Part shown: positions 8,967-17,407 of the stretch, in pieces
Numbering within the stretch: position 1 is the stretch's first letter
Layout: each line of letters begins with the position of its first letter
From: Candidatus Omnitrophota bacterium
GTDB lineage: Bacteria > Omnitrophota > Omnitrophia > Omnitrophales > Aquincolibacteriaceae
Reading direction: 5' to 3'
DNA: 64,000 nt
NCBI GenBank assembly: GCA_903820505.1
Contig: CAIJHQ010000015.1
Span: forward strand, 1 to 64,000
Position numbers and translations under genes: made by a program
The notes under the pieces: model-generated
What the model saw: the letters and a program-made list of their open reading frames with translations, nothing else
Told to the model about the DNA's origin: nothing
The model's database searches: none

Positions 8967-11900
8967 ATGAAAATTTCGAAGGTTTTGGCCCTCGTTTTTA
9001 TATTGTTTCTCCCTCACGCGCCCGTCTTCGCGGACTGGATTTGGTCCCCGGAGCAGGGAAAATTTATCAATACCCAGGAAGATACCCAGAGCGACGCCGA
9101 AGACCTTTTCGAGACCGCCCTTGACCTTTACAAGGAAAAGAAGCTCGATAAAGCTATCGCGCAGTTCGATCTTGTCCTCAAAAAGTACCCGAAGTCCCGT
9201 TTTGCTCCCGAGGCGGAATACCGTCTTGGAACCCTCTATGAAGAGTCCAATGATTACGTGAAGGCTCATAAAGCTTACCAGTCCCTGATTAAATCCTATC
9301 CGCAAAGCGAGCGTTTTGACGAAGTGGTCGAGCGCGAATACCAGATCGGAACGATCTTTTTGTCGGGTAAAAAAGGGAAGTTGATGGGGTTGGAGGTCCG
9401 GCCGTCGCTGCCTTTGGCCGTCGAAGTTTTTCAAAAGATCGTCGAGGTCGCCCCCTATGGCGCGTTCGGGGATAAGTCCCAATTCAACGTCGGCATTGCC
9501 TATCAGAAGATGAAAAAATACGACGAGGCCGTCGAGGCTTTCCAGACCCTGCTTGAACAATACCCCAAGAGTGAACTTGCCCAGCAGGCCCGCCTGCAAA
9601 TGACCGAAGCGTCCTACGCGAAATCCTCCGCGCAGACGCTCGACCAGAGCGCTTTGGACGCCGCTTCTCAACAGGCGCAGGGATATCTCCAGCGGTATCC
9701 GGATTCCGCGGACGCTGCGAAGGCTTTGGAGATCCGTCAAAAAGTGGATGAACTCAACGCCGAAAAGAATTACCGCATCGGGCTTTACTATGAGAAGGAC
9801 AACTATCTTGAAAGCGCGTTGATCTATTACCGCGATACGGCAAAACGATACCCGCAGACGAATTGGGGACGGAAAGCCGCCGAGAAGCTCAGCTCCCTTG
9901 AAGAGCCGGTGAAGTACCTTAACAGTAAAACAGATGAGCTTCAGAAGGAATTGAAGGACCTTCAGGCCCAGTATGAGGCGACGGGGAAGGACCAGAAGGC
10001 GGAGCGCGCGCGTCTCAAGGGCGAGATCGAAAAACTCAAAAAACGCATTAAGGCGATCGACAAGAACAAGGCCGAAAGTTTGAACCGCCGCAAGCAGGAT
10101 CTCAAGCGCCGTGAAGAGGAACTGAAAGAGAAGTTCAAGGAACTCGAACGGAAGAAGAAACGCTATAAGAACAACACCTCCGAAGATTTCGCCAAGGCCA
10201 TCGCCCGCTGGCAGGCTTCGCTGGAAGCGGAGCGCGACCTATTGGCCGAAGAGAAGGCAAAACTGGAGAGCTGGCGTTCGGAACTGGGGATCCCCGACCA
10301 GAGATTTTACGAAAACCTTATTCCTTTCAGGGGGCAGCCGGAAACGCCGCTCTCGAAGATCCAGAAGATCGACGAGAAAGACCTCTACAAGATCTCCCGT
10401 AAAAAGAAAGATCTTTTCGAGAGGAAGGAGAAACTTTACAAGCGTTATAGCGAGCTCCAGGCGCTCCTCGCGCCTCTGGTCCCCCAGCGTTCGGCATCGG
10501 GATTGGTCAAAAAGCGTTTGCGTGGAAGCGAGAATCGTGACGCGTCGAGTCCCGCGGACCCAAAACTCGTCGCGCGCGAAAAAGAGATCGAATCCATGGA
10601 AGCGAAACTTGACGAGAAGAAGGCGGCCTATGAGAAGAGTTTCGGGAAGATTGCGGAACTGGAGCTGGAGGCGCTGCTCGAAAAGCGGACCGCCGGCCAG
10701 GCTTCCGTGAATCCACTGGGCATGGAAGAGCAGGATATCAAGGCGAAGAGCCTGGAGGAACTCCTTGTGCTGCGGATGCATCTCAGTGAGAAGGTCGTGA
10801 CCCAGCAGAATATCGTGGAGACCCTCTCCACCGCTTTCGATAAAGAATTGGCGATCCAGGAACAGCAGCGACTGGCTGCGTCGTTGGGTGAGGACCAGAA
10901 GGTTGACGGCCGGAAGTTGCGCAAGGAGACCAAAGCCGTCGAGAAAGAGATCCGCGCCCGCTATCAGGACATCCAGGACCGGCACAAGCGGAAGACTCAG
11001 CTTCTTGAAGAACTGAATAAGGCCCTGCAACCCGCGGAAAAAAAGCATGCGGCGCTGAAGACCGTGGGCAAGCCGGTAACGGGATCTCTTTATCTCGCGA
11101 AGGCGTTCATTTTCGGGCTGCCTAATGAAGACGTGGAATTAACGAAGGCCAAGCCTTCGGCGGGAGCGTCCGGCGACAGCCAGCGGATCAGGGAGCTCCA
11201 GAGCGAAGTGGAACTCGAGAGTTTGATGATCGAGGCGCAGGATCTGGAGCTCGGTAAACTGGAGAAGGAGCTTGAGATCCTCAACGCGAGAGCCTCTCTG
11301 GCCGGCGGGATGAAGTTTCGGAGCTCCTTTGTGAAGGTTCCCTATGATTTTATCGATGAGGCGGTCCAAAGCGCCCGGCGCGTCGTTCCCAGAAAAAACC
11401 GCAAAGATGTTCTTTTGAACCGTCTGGACCAGCAGACGAAAGAACTCGATATGTTGAAACAAAAGTCTGATATTGTCGCAGCGCTGATCAAAGAAAAGAC
11501 GCCGACGCCCGAGCCTCCGGCCACCGCGCCTGACACTCCGGCGGCAGCGCCCGCTGACGCTAACACCAAAGAGAAACCGGTTGAACAGGCATCGGACGAG
11601 CAGGCGCTTCGCGACGAGATCATTCGGTTGCAGGAACAACTCGAGGTTTCTTACAGCATTTATGCCCAGGAGCAGGGGATCGTTCTCGGTGATATGACGA
11701 AGATCGAACCTCCCACCGACCCGAAGGGCGCCAAGTGGTATAAGGAACTCGGGGAAGTCAAGGGGGCGCTCGTGAAGCTGATCGACGAGGAGATGGGGAT
11801 CGAGGCGCAGGAGAAAGGGATCCTTGAGAAGCGCGTCCAGGAAGCGGACAAGTTGCTTCCCACGATCACTTCCAAGGCCCTGAGCCAGGACGTCGTGAGC

Positions 11901-11993
11901 GAGAAGGAACGCATCGCACAGCGCCTGGCGGATCTGGAGACGAGGCGGGATTTTCTTTCCAAGGAAAAAGAGCGGTTCAGCACGAAATCATAA
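8967..11993 (+). CDS. Secreted TPR (BamD-like) protein with very long coiled coil
   Basis: The 1008-residue protein has a signal peptide with probable cleavage after VFA (residue 22) and no lipobox. Residues about 40-310 contain TPR repeats of the BamD/YbgF type, for example LDKAIAQFDLVLKKYPKSRF and YDEAVEAFQTLLEQYPKSEL. Most of the remainder is charged, heptad-rich coiled coil with a Pro/Ala linker near 850. It lies 13 nt upstream of lptE, so a periplasmic role in envelope assembly is plausible. I do not know a named family with this exact architecture. Confidence 0.8.
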   Translation: MKISKVLALVFILFLPHAPVFADWIWSPEQGKFINTQEDTQSDAEDLFETALDLYKEKKLDKAIAQFDLVLKKYPKSRFAPEAEYRLGTLYEESNDYVKAHKAYQSLIKSYPQSERFDEVVEREYQIGTIFLSGKKGKLMGLEVRPSLPLAVEVFQKIVEVAPYGAFGDKSQFNVGIAYQKMKKYDEAVEAFQTLLEQYPKSELAQQARLQMTEASYAKSSAQTLDQSALDAASQQAQGYLQRYPDSADAAKALEIRQKVDELNAEKNYRIGLYYEKDNYLESALIYYRDTAKRYPQTNWGRKAAEKLSSLEEPVKYLNSKTDELQKELKDLQAQYEATGKDQKAERARLKGEIEKLKKRIKAIDKNKAESLNRRKQDLKRREEELKEKFKELERKKKRYKNNTSEDFAKAIARWQASLEAERDLLAEEKAKLESWRSELGIPDQRFYENLIPFRGQPETPLSKIQKIDEKDLYKISRKKKDLFERKEKLYKRYSELQALLAPLVPQRSASGLVKKRLRGSENRDASSPADPKLVAREKEIESMEAKLDEKKAAYEKSFGKIAELELEALLEKRTAGQASVNPLGMEEQDIKAKSLEELLVLRMHLSEKVVTQQNIVETLSTAFDKELAIQEQQRLAASLGEDQKVDGRKLRKETKAVEKEIRARYQDIQDRHKRKTQLLEELNKALQPAEKKHAALKTVGKPVTGSLYLAKAFIFGLPNEDVELTKAKPSAGASGDSQRIRELQSEVELESLMIEAQDLELGKLEKELEILNARASLAGGMKFRSSFVKVPYDFIDEAVQSARRVVPRKNRKDVLLNRLDQQTKELDMLKQKSDIVAALIKEKTPTPEPPATAPDTPAAAPADANTKEKPVEQASDEQALRDEIIRLQEQLEVSYSIYAQEQGIVLGDMTKIEPPTDPKGAKWYKELGEVKGALVKLIDEEMGIEAQEKGILEKRVQEADKLLPTITSKALSQDVVSEKERIAQRLADLETRRDFLSKEKERFSTKS

Positions 11994-12006
11994 GCGGGGT
12001 CCAAGC

Positions 12007-12531
12007 ATGAAAAATATTAGATTTATTTGCACGGTGATGCTCGTTCTGACGGTGGGACTTTCCGGCTGCGGTTATACGACCAAGACGGTGCTCCCGCGGA
12101 ACATCAAGACGATCTACGTCGAGACCGTGAAGAATAAACTCACCGTGGAAGATATCTACGCGTACCAGCCCGGCCTTGAGATGGACATCACGAACGCCGT
12201 CATCCGCCGCCTGCAGCAGGACGGGATTTTGAAGGTCGTGGAGCAAAAGAAAGCGGACGCTATTCTCAAGACGGACCTCCTTTCTCTCGAGCAGGAAGGC
12301 CTTCGTTTTGATCAGCTTGAGTCCGTGAAAGAATACCGCCTTTTCATCGTGGTGGCGTTGAAACTCGTGGATGCCAAAACGGGAGAACTTCTCTGGGAAG
12401 AGCCGAATTTCACCGGAGATACCGAATATTTTGTAAGTGATGTCACTTCGCTCGGTGAACAGAAGGCGGCCTTGCAGGCCGTCGACCGTTTGGCCAAGAA
12501 CGTCGTGGACCGCATTGTCGAAGACTGGTAA
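12007..12531 (+). CDS. lptE: LPS-assembly lipoprotein LptE-like
   Basis: The 174-residue protein has a lipoprotein signal with lipobox LSGC (Cys21). GYTTKTVLP directly after it and the later pattern of NAVIRRLQQDGILKVV and ADAILKTDL are typical of the LptE/LPS-assembly family (DUF4136-like fold). LptE plugs the LptD translocon in the outer membrane, implying that this organism makes an LPS-type outer membrane. It is downstream of the TPR protein and overlaps the probable start of holA. Confidence 0.85.
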   Translation: MKNIRFICTVMLVLTVGLSGCGYTTKTVLPRNIKTIYVETVKNKLTVEDIYAYQPGLEMDITNAVIRRLQQDGILKVVEQKKADAILKTDLLSLEQEGLRFDQLESVKEYRLFIVVALKLVDAKTGELLWEEPNFTGDTEYFVSDVTSLGEQKAALQAVDRLAKNVVDRIVEDW

Positions 12532-13495
12532 CCCTCCTCATTCTCCGTCCGCCGCAAAAACAAACCTGACCCTCCTCGTCGGGGACGCCTTCCTTCGCAA
12601 GCAGAGGTCAAAGGCGCTCGTCGCCGCGATCGAAAAAGAGGTCGGAGAGACTCTCACGCGCCAGAAGTTCGATCTGGCGGAAACTCCCTTGGAAACGGTG
12701 CTGGCCGCCGCGCGGACATTACCGTTCCTGTCTTCGGGACAAATTTTGGAGGTCCAGGGCGCCGGATCCCTCAAGGAAAAAGAGAGGCTGGTCTTAGCGG
12801 CCTACCTGGAGCGTTCGCCCGCACAAACATTCCTGATTCTTGAAGCGGATGAGATGAAGGACAAGGGAGAGCTCCTGAAGCTCGTGAAGGGCCATGGGCA
12901 GGCTTTTCTGCTCTCTGAAGAGGAATCGAGAAGCACCGGCACGGCGTTTCTGCAACAGAAGCTTTCCATCTACCGCAAAACCATGACACCGGGAGCCAAA
13001 GCGGGACTGCTTGCCATGTGCGGGGACGCGGTTGTTTTTCTGGACACGATGCTTGATCGGCTGGTCCAGTTCGCGGGCGACCGCAATGAGATCGATGAAA
13101 CGATGGTGAATACGTTCGAGGAGAACTGGACCTCGATGGACGTCTTTAAGCTCACGAACGCTTTTTTGGACCGGGATCCGGGGCGGATATTGAAGATCTT
13201 TCGCGACTTGATGGACCTTTACGAGGCGGACCTGATCTCCATCGTCGGGATCCTGCACTGGCAGTTGCGGCAGTTGTGGCAGGCCGCTGTGCTTTTGGAA
13301 AGCGGCGCTCCTGACAGGGAAGTTTGCTCCAAGTGCCGGATGCCGCCGCAAAAACTGAACGCGTTAAGGAAATTTCCGGTCCGGAAACTGGAAGCCGCCT
13401 TGGAAGCTCTCTATCAGGTCGACAAAAAGTCCAAGACCGGGCAGATGGAAGGCGTCGCGGGCGTCGAGGCCTGGTTGTTAGAATATAGTTCGTGA
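12515..13495 (+). CDS. holA: DNA polymerase III delta subunit
   Basis: The clamp-loader delta subunit family is indicated by the N-terminal LTLLVGDAFLRKQR, the middle ILEADEMKDKGELLK and the C-terminal helical domain with LHWQLRQLWQAA and a final VDKKSKTG. No ATG lies between the lptE stop and the conserved N-terminus. The TTG at 12515, which overlaps lptE by 17 nt, is the most economical start and gives 326 residues. A longer frame opening at 12437 would run antiparallel to no known domain and is unlikely. Confidence 0.82.
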   Translation: MSKTGNPPHSPSAAKTNLTLLVGDAFLRKQRSKALVAAIEKEVGETLTRQKFDLAETPLETVLAAARTLPFLSSGQILEVQGAGSLKEKERLVLAAYLERSPAQTFLILEADEMKDKGELLKLVKGHGQAFLLSEEESRSTGTAFLQQKLSIYRKTMTPGAKAGLLAMCGDAVVFLDTMLDRLVQFAGDRNEIDETMVNTFEENWTSMDVFKLTNAFLDRDPGRILKIFRDLMDLYEADLISIVGILHWQLRQLWQAAVLLESGAPDREVCSKCRMPPQKLNALRKFPVRKLEAALEALYQVDKKSKTGQMEGVAGVEAWLLEYSS

Positions 13496-13564
13496 CGCGG
13501 GATGCGGCACACGAACCGCCCACGTGAGGTCCTCAACGGGGTGGCCGGTGGAATATAAGAAAGA

Positions 13565-13828
13565 CTACTTTTTCTTAACTTTGGCGAGAAACGTCGCGAT
13601 GCGGGATTTTTTCCGGTCGGCCCTTCCGCGGGGAATAACGCCCCTCACGACGGCTCGATCGTAGTTGCTGACAAGCTTCGCTGCGAGGGCTTTGGCTTTT
13701 TCGGGGTCCTGGGCAAGCTGCGTCAGCTTTTTATTAAGCGTTTTCAGTTCGGAAAGGACGGCCTGGTTCTTTTCGCGTTTCTTGGCGTCGCTCCGTATAC
13801 GTTTAACGGCAGAAGGAATGTTCGGCAT
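13565..13828 (-). CDS. rpsT: Ribosomal protein S20
   Basis: The 87-residue basic protein begins MPNIPSAVKRIRSDAKKR and matches S20, a primary 16S rRNA binder, in length and sequence. An AAAGGAG lies upstream of the ATG at 13828. It is one of two minus-strand genes in the window. Its start overlaps the proposed murJ start by 2 nt, and its promoter lies inside the first codons of that murJ version. Confidence 0.96.
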   Translation of the reverse strand: MPNIPSAVKRIRSDAKKREKNQAVLSELKTLNKKLTQLAQDPEKAKALAAKLVSNYDRAVVRGVIPRGRADRKKSRIATFLAKVKKK

Positions 13829-15518
13829 GTCGATGACTCCTTTAAGTGAAAAAAGTGGCGTTAAGGTAACACAGGGGATGCCGTCTGTCAACGGAGTTTC
13901 CCGCGAGCCGGTGAGCGGCAAACGGCACTTGGTCAAAGCGGCCGCGTTGGTGGCTTTGATGACCTTGATCGGCCGTGTTCTCGGCCTGGTCCGTGACATC
14001 GTCAGCGCCAAACGGTTCGGGACAGGTTGGCAGTGGGATGCCTTTCTTTATGCCTTCATGCTTCCCAATCTTTTTCGCCGTATCGTCGGGGAAGGAGGGC
14101 TCACCAGCGCGTTCATTCCGGTCTATAACGAGATCGCGGAAAAACAAAGCAGAGCCGAAGCCTTCCGCTTCGCCAACGTGACAATATCCTTTTTAAGCTG
14201 CGTGCTGCTGGCCTTTATCCTGGCGGTCGAAGGTCTTTTGACGTTGCTGCTGAAGATCGGGTTCCATTCCCAGACCGTGATGCTTACCTTTGAGCTTTCG
14301 CGCATTCTTTTTCCCTACCTCTGGTTCCTTTCCATGTACGCGATCGGGATGGGGATCCTGAACAGCCACCGTCATTTTTTGGCCCCCTCGATGGGACCCG
14401 CCATCCTCGATCTTGTCTGGATCCTGGCGGTCCTTTTTGTCCCCGCGTGGGCCGCGGGTGATTTTATCGGCAGGATCCGCTGGCTTTCCTGTGCGCTGCT
14501 TTTTGCCGGTGTGATGCATGTCGCCGTCGAGATCCCGCCGCTTCTCAAGATCGGTTTCAGCTTTCGATGGATCTGGAACACCGGCCATGAAGGATTGAAG
14601 AAGGTATGGCATTTGTTGCTGCCAGTGGTTTTAAGCTTTGCCGTTGTTCAGATCAATATCACGGTCGATATGACGTTGGGCATGCTGATCGGTCCCGGAG
14701 CTAACTCAAGTCTCTGGTACGGGAATCGTCTCATGCAATTTCCTCTGGGAATCTTTGCCCTCGCCATGGGGACGGCGCTTCTGCCCATGCTGGCGCAGCA
14801 GGTCGCGCGGAACGAAAAGGAAGCGGCCCGGAAAACGCTTTCCTTCGCGCTCCGGAGCATTTTCTTCATTATCGTGCCGTCTTCGGTAGGCCTGATCGTG
14901 TTGCGGCAGCCGATCATCCAAATGCTTTTCCAGCGCGGGGAATTCGACGCTGTGTCGACCGGCCGCTGTGCGGCTGTGCTGCTGGGATATACGATCGGCC
15001 TTTTCGCGTTCGCCGGACAAAAGATCATGAACAGCGGTTTCTACGCGGCCCACGATTCCAGGACGCCGATGCGCACTTCGGTCATCGCGCTTCTGTCGAA
15101 CATCGTTTTTAACCTCATTCTCATGGTGCCGTTCAAAGAGGCGGGGCTGGCGCTTGGAACATCGATCTCCGGGATCATCCAGTTCGGGCAATTGATCTAT
15201 TTTTATCCCAAGAAAGTCGGGGAGTTTCCGTTCCGCGAAGTCGCTATTTCTTTTCTGCGCATCTTACTTGCTTCCGTGGCGATGGGAGTTGTCTGTTATT
15301 TCAGCTGGGAAATCCTGAAACTTTGGATCCCCGGGAAAAGTACCAAGGTCCAGTTGCTCCAGGTTTTCGGGAGCATGACCGTGGCGACCCTGGCATATCT
15401 CGGGATCTGTTTTGTTTGCCGCGTTCAGGAAGTCCACGAGGCTGTCGCGTGGTTCAAAAAGAAACGGAAACCGAGCGCGGATCCGGCGGACGCGGAGAAA
15501 TTGATGGATGGGATCTGA
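13827..15518 (+). CDS. murJ: Lipid II flippase MurJ
   Basis: The polytopic MVF/MurJ protein has the expected N-terminal motif LIGRVLGLVRDIVSAKRFG and LPNLFRRIVGEGGLTSAFIPVY. It flips lipid II for peptidoglycan synthesis. The start is uncertain: ATG 13827 has AAGGA 9 nt upstream but overlaps the rpsT start, ATG 13833 and ATG 13878 are in frame, and GTG 13911 gives the most family-like N-terminus. From 13827 the protein has 563 residues. Confidence 0.93.
   Translation: MSMTPLSEKSGVKVTQGMPSVNGVSREPVSGKRHLVKAAALVALMTLIGRVLGLVRDIVSAKRFGTGWQWDAFLYAFMLPNLFRRIVGEGGLTSAFIPVYNEIAEKQSRAEAFRFANVTISFLSCVLLAFILAVEGLLTLLLKIGFHSQTVMLTFELSRILFPYLWFLSMYAIGMGILNSHRHFLAPSMGPAILDLVWILAVLFVPAWAAGDFIGRIRWLSCALLFAGVMHVAVEIPPLLKIGFSFRWIWNTGHEGLKKVWHLLLPVVLSFAVVQINITVDMTLGMLIGPGANSSLWYGNRLMQFPLGIFALAMGTALLPMLAQQVARNEKEAARKTLSFALRSIFFIIVPSSVGLIVLRQPIIQMLFQRGEFDAVSTGRCAAVLLGYTIGLFAFAGQKIMNSGFYAAHDSRTPMRTSVIALLSNIVFNLILMVPFKEAGLALGTSISGIIQFGQLIYFYPKKVGEFPFREVAISFLRILLASVAMGVVCYFSWEILKLWIPGKSTKVQLLQVFGSMTVATLAYLGICFVCRVQEVHEAVAWFKKKRKPSADPADAEKLMDGI
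13863..13891 (-). promoter_or_regulatory. Promoter of rpsT
   Basis: On the minus strand, a perfect TTGACA (13886-13891) is followed after 17 nt by TACCTT (13863-13868). Initiation would occur near 13856, giving a leader of about 28 nt. Confidence 0.6.
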
Positions 15519-15580
15519 AGAACGGGCAACGATCTATTGCCTGGCACCGGCCGCCGGTGATTAGAAATCGAAGAGAGTGA

Positions 15581-17086
15581 ATGATGGTAAGTGAAGCCAA
15601 AAAGATCAAGGGTTCTGAAACTAAACCTTCTTCCGTTTCCCGTAACTCGTGGTCTGGTCTTCGCGTGATCGTCGATAAACTGCCGCTGACCCCCGGCGTT
15701 TATCTGATGAAAAATCAGAAGGGCGAGATCCTCTATATCGGAAAGGCCAAAGCCCTCAAAAAACGGGTGCGCTCGTACCTAACGAACCGCGGGGCCCTCC
15801 CCAAGATCACGATCCTTATGGCGCAGGTCCGGAACATCGATCATATCGATACCCCGACCGAAGTGGATGCGCTGCTTCTCGAAGCTCATCTGATCCGCAA
15901 GTACCAGCCCAAGTACAACCAGGAGCTCAAAGACGATAAAAGTTATCCGCTCCTGAAGATCACGCGCGAGAGGTTCCCGCGGATCTGCATGACGCGGCAG
16001 CGCGGCGAGCGTGGAGGGGTCACGTACGGTCCTTATACCGACGCGAAACTTTTGCGGCAGGCCGTGGACCTGATCAACAGCCTTTTCCCGATCCGCAAAT
16101 GCTTGGTACTTCCGAAATGCGCGTGTCTTTATTACCATATCGGACAATGCGTCGCGCCCTGCGTCAGGCCGGAGGTGAAACCGGAGTACGACCGTTTGAT
16201 CGCGGAGATCAAAAAATTCCTCGGCGGGGGGAAGAAGAGCTTCATGGAATATTTGACCGAGCGGATGAAACGCGCCAGTAAAGAACTGCGCTTCGAGGAT
16301 GCGCAGTTCTTTAAGCAACAGATCGAGGCCCTCGGCCAGCTTCAAAGGAAGCGGTTCCGTCCGGGGAGGCCCGACGCCGGAGTCGGGCTTTCGGCAAGTA
16401 TGGAATTGAAACAGGTCCTCAAAATGGACCGGTTGCCCTCGAAGATCGTGTGCTTTGACGTCTCGAACACCCAGGGCGAGGAAGCGGTGGCATCTAAAGT
16501 GAGTTTCTACCGTGAGTTGCCGGACAAGTGGGGTTACCGCCGCTACAAGATCAAAGGCGTCCGCGCGATTAATGACTACGCCATGATCGCAGAAGCGTTG
16601 ACGCGGATGCTCCGGGGGATCAAGGACGGCCGTGAGAGCTTCGCTCCCGACCTTCTCGTGATCGACGGCGGGAGGGGGCATCTTAACACCGCGTCGCGTA
16701 TGCTCCGGAAAGAGGGGATGGAAGGCATCGAACTGATATCGATCGCGAAGCGTTTCGAACATATCCATTCCCCGAAATTCTCCGGCGAGATCGCGCTTGC
16801 CGCCGGTTCGCCGGCGCTGCACCTTCTTCAAAGAGTTCGGGACGAGGCGCACCGCTTCGCCATTACGTATCATCATCTTCTCAAGGAACGATCGCTGGAA
16901 AAGTCGGTGCTTGACCGCGTCCCGGGGATCGGGGGGAAACGCAAACGGCTTCTCCTTAAACATTTCGATTCCGTGGATGCCGTCAAGCGGGCATCCGTGG
17001 ACGAACTCGTCCGGGTCCCGGGCATGGACACAAAGACCGCGGAGAACATCGTTCGTTTTTTTGAACAACAAGGAGGAATTACATGA
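15581..17086 (+). CDS. uvrC: Excinuclease ABC subunit C
   Basis: The 501-residue protein has a GIY-YIG nuclease domain (PGVYLMKN...ILYIGKAK), a Cys-rich segment (CLVLPKCACLYYHIGQCVAPC), a UVR motif (LRFEDAQFFKQQIEAL), an RNase H-like nuclease domain (CFDVSNTQGE and LLVIDGGRGHL) and a C-terminal double helix-hairpin-helix (VPGIGGKRKRLL and VPGMDTKTAENI). It makes both incisions in nucleotide excision repair. It is about 100 residues shorter than E. coli UvrC, yet all domains are present. Its stop overlaps the next ATG. Confidence 0.96.
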   Translation: MMVSEAKKIKGSETKPSSVSRNSWSGLRVIVDKLPLTPGVYLMKNQKGEILYIGKAKALKKRVRSYLTNRGALPKITILMAQVRNIDHIDTPTEVDALLLEAHLIRKYQPKYNQELKDDKSYPLLKITRERFPRICMTRQRGERGGVTYGPYTDAKLLRQAVDLINSLFPIRKCLVLPKCACLYYHIGQCVAPCVRPEVKPEYDRLIAEIKKFLGGGKKSFMEYLTERMKRASKELRFEDAQFFKQQIEALGQLQRKRFRPGRPDAGVGLSASMELKQVLKMDRLPSKIVCFDVSNTQGEEAVASKVSFYRELPDKWGYRRYKIKGVRAINDYAMIAEALTRMLRGIKDGRESFAPDLLVIDGGRGHLNTASRMLRKEGMEGIELISIAKRFEHIHSPKFSGEIALAAGSPALHLLQRVRDEAHRFAITYHHLLKERSLEKSVLDRVPGIGGKRKRLLLKHFDSVDAVKRASVDELVRVPGMDTKTAENIVRFFEQQGGIT

Positions 17087-17310
17087 GGCAGATCGTGATC
17101 TTGTTAGGATTGGTTTTCGGATTTTTTGTTTTAACGCCCGCACCAACTTTGCGCGCAGAGCCGGAGGTCACGGAGTTTTTTGATACAGCGGAAGAAGATT
17201 ATTCGGACCCCTCGTCCGTCGCGGCCGAAATGGATTCACCTCCCGGTGAGAGGGCTCCCGAAGACCTTCCGATGGACGACACCCCGGGCGTTGACGGTAT
17301 CGCCGTCTAG
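17083..17310 (+). CDS. Small secreted acidic protein, unknown
   Basis: The 75-residue product has a signal peptide (MRQIVILLGLVFGFFVLTPA) with cleavage probably after LRA, and an acidic Pro/Asp/Glu-rich mature part of about 50 residues with no recognised domain. AGGAGG lies before the ATG, which overlaps the uvrC stop in an ATGA. Function unknown. Confidence 0.7.
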   Translation: MRQIVILLGLVFGFFVLTPAPTLRAEPEVTEFFDTAEEDYSDPSSVAAEMDSPPGERAPEDLPMDDTPGVDGIAV

Positions 17311-17407
17311 TAATAAGCGGACCGGGCCGCGCTCATTTCGATTTCTTGCGCACTTTCCGAAGACGAAACTCGTTTCTTTCCGGCAAGTTGTGATAAGATA
17401 TCCTCCC

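Noticed and set aside
13829-14011. N-terminal extension of rpsT to 148 residues
   Set aside because: S20 is 85-90 residues; the inner ATG has AAAGGAG and a promoter lies inside the extension.
15779-17146. A 455-codon minus-strand frame opposite uvrC
   Set aside because: Antisense shadow of uvrC with no motif and no ribosome binding site.
17180-17407. N-terminal extension of metH by 76 codons
   Set aside because: The extension overlaps the small secreted protein gene and has no MetH similarity; ATG 17408 gives the family N-terminus.
17311-17407. SAM or cobalamin riboswitch before metH
   Set aside because: The gap is only 97 nt and shows none of the conserved aptamer segments.
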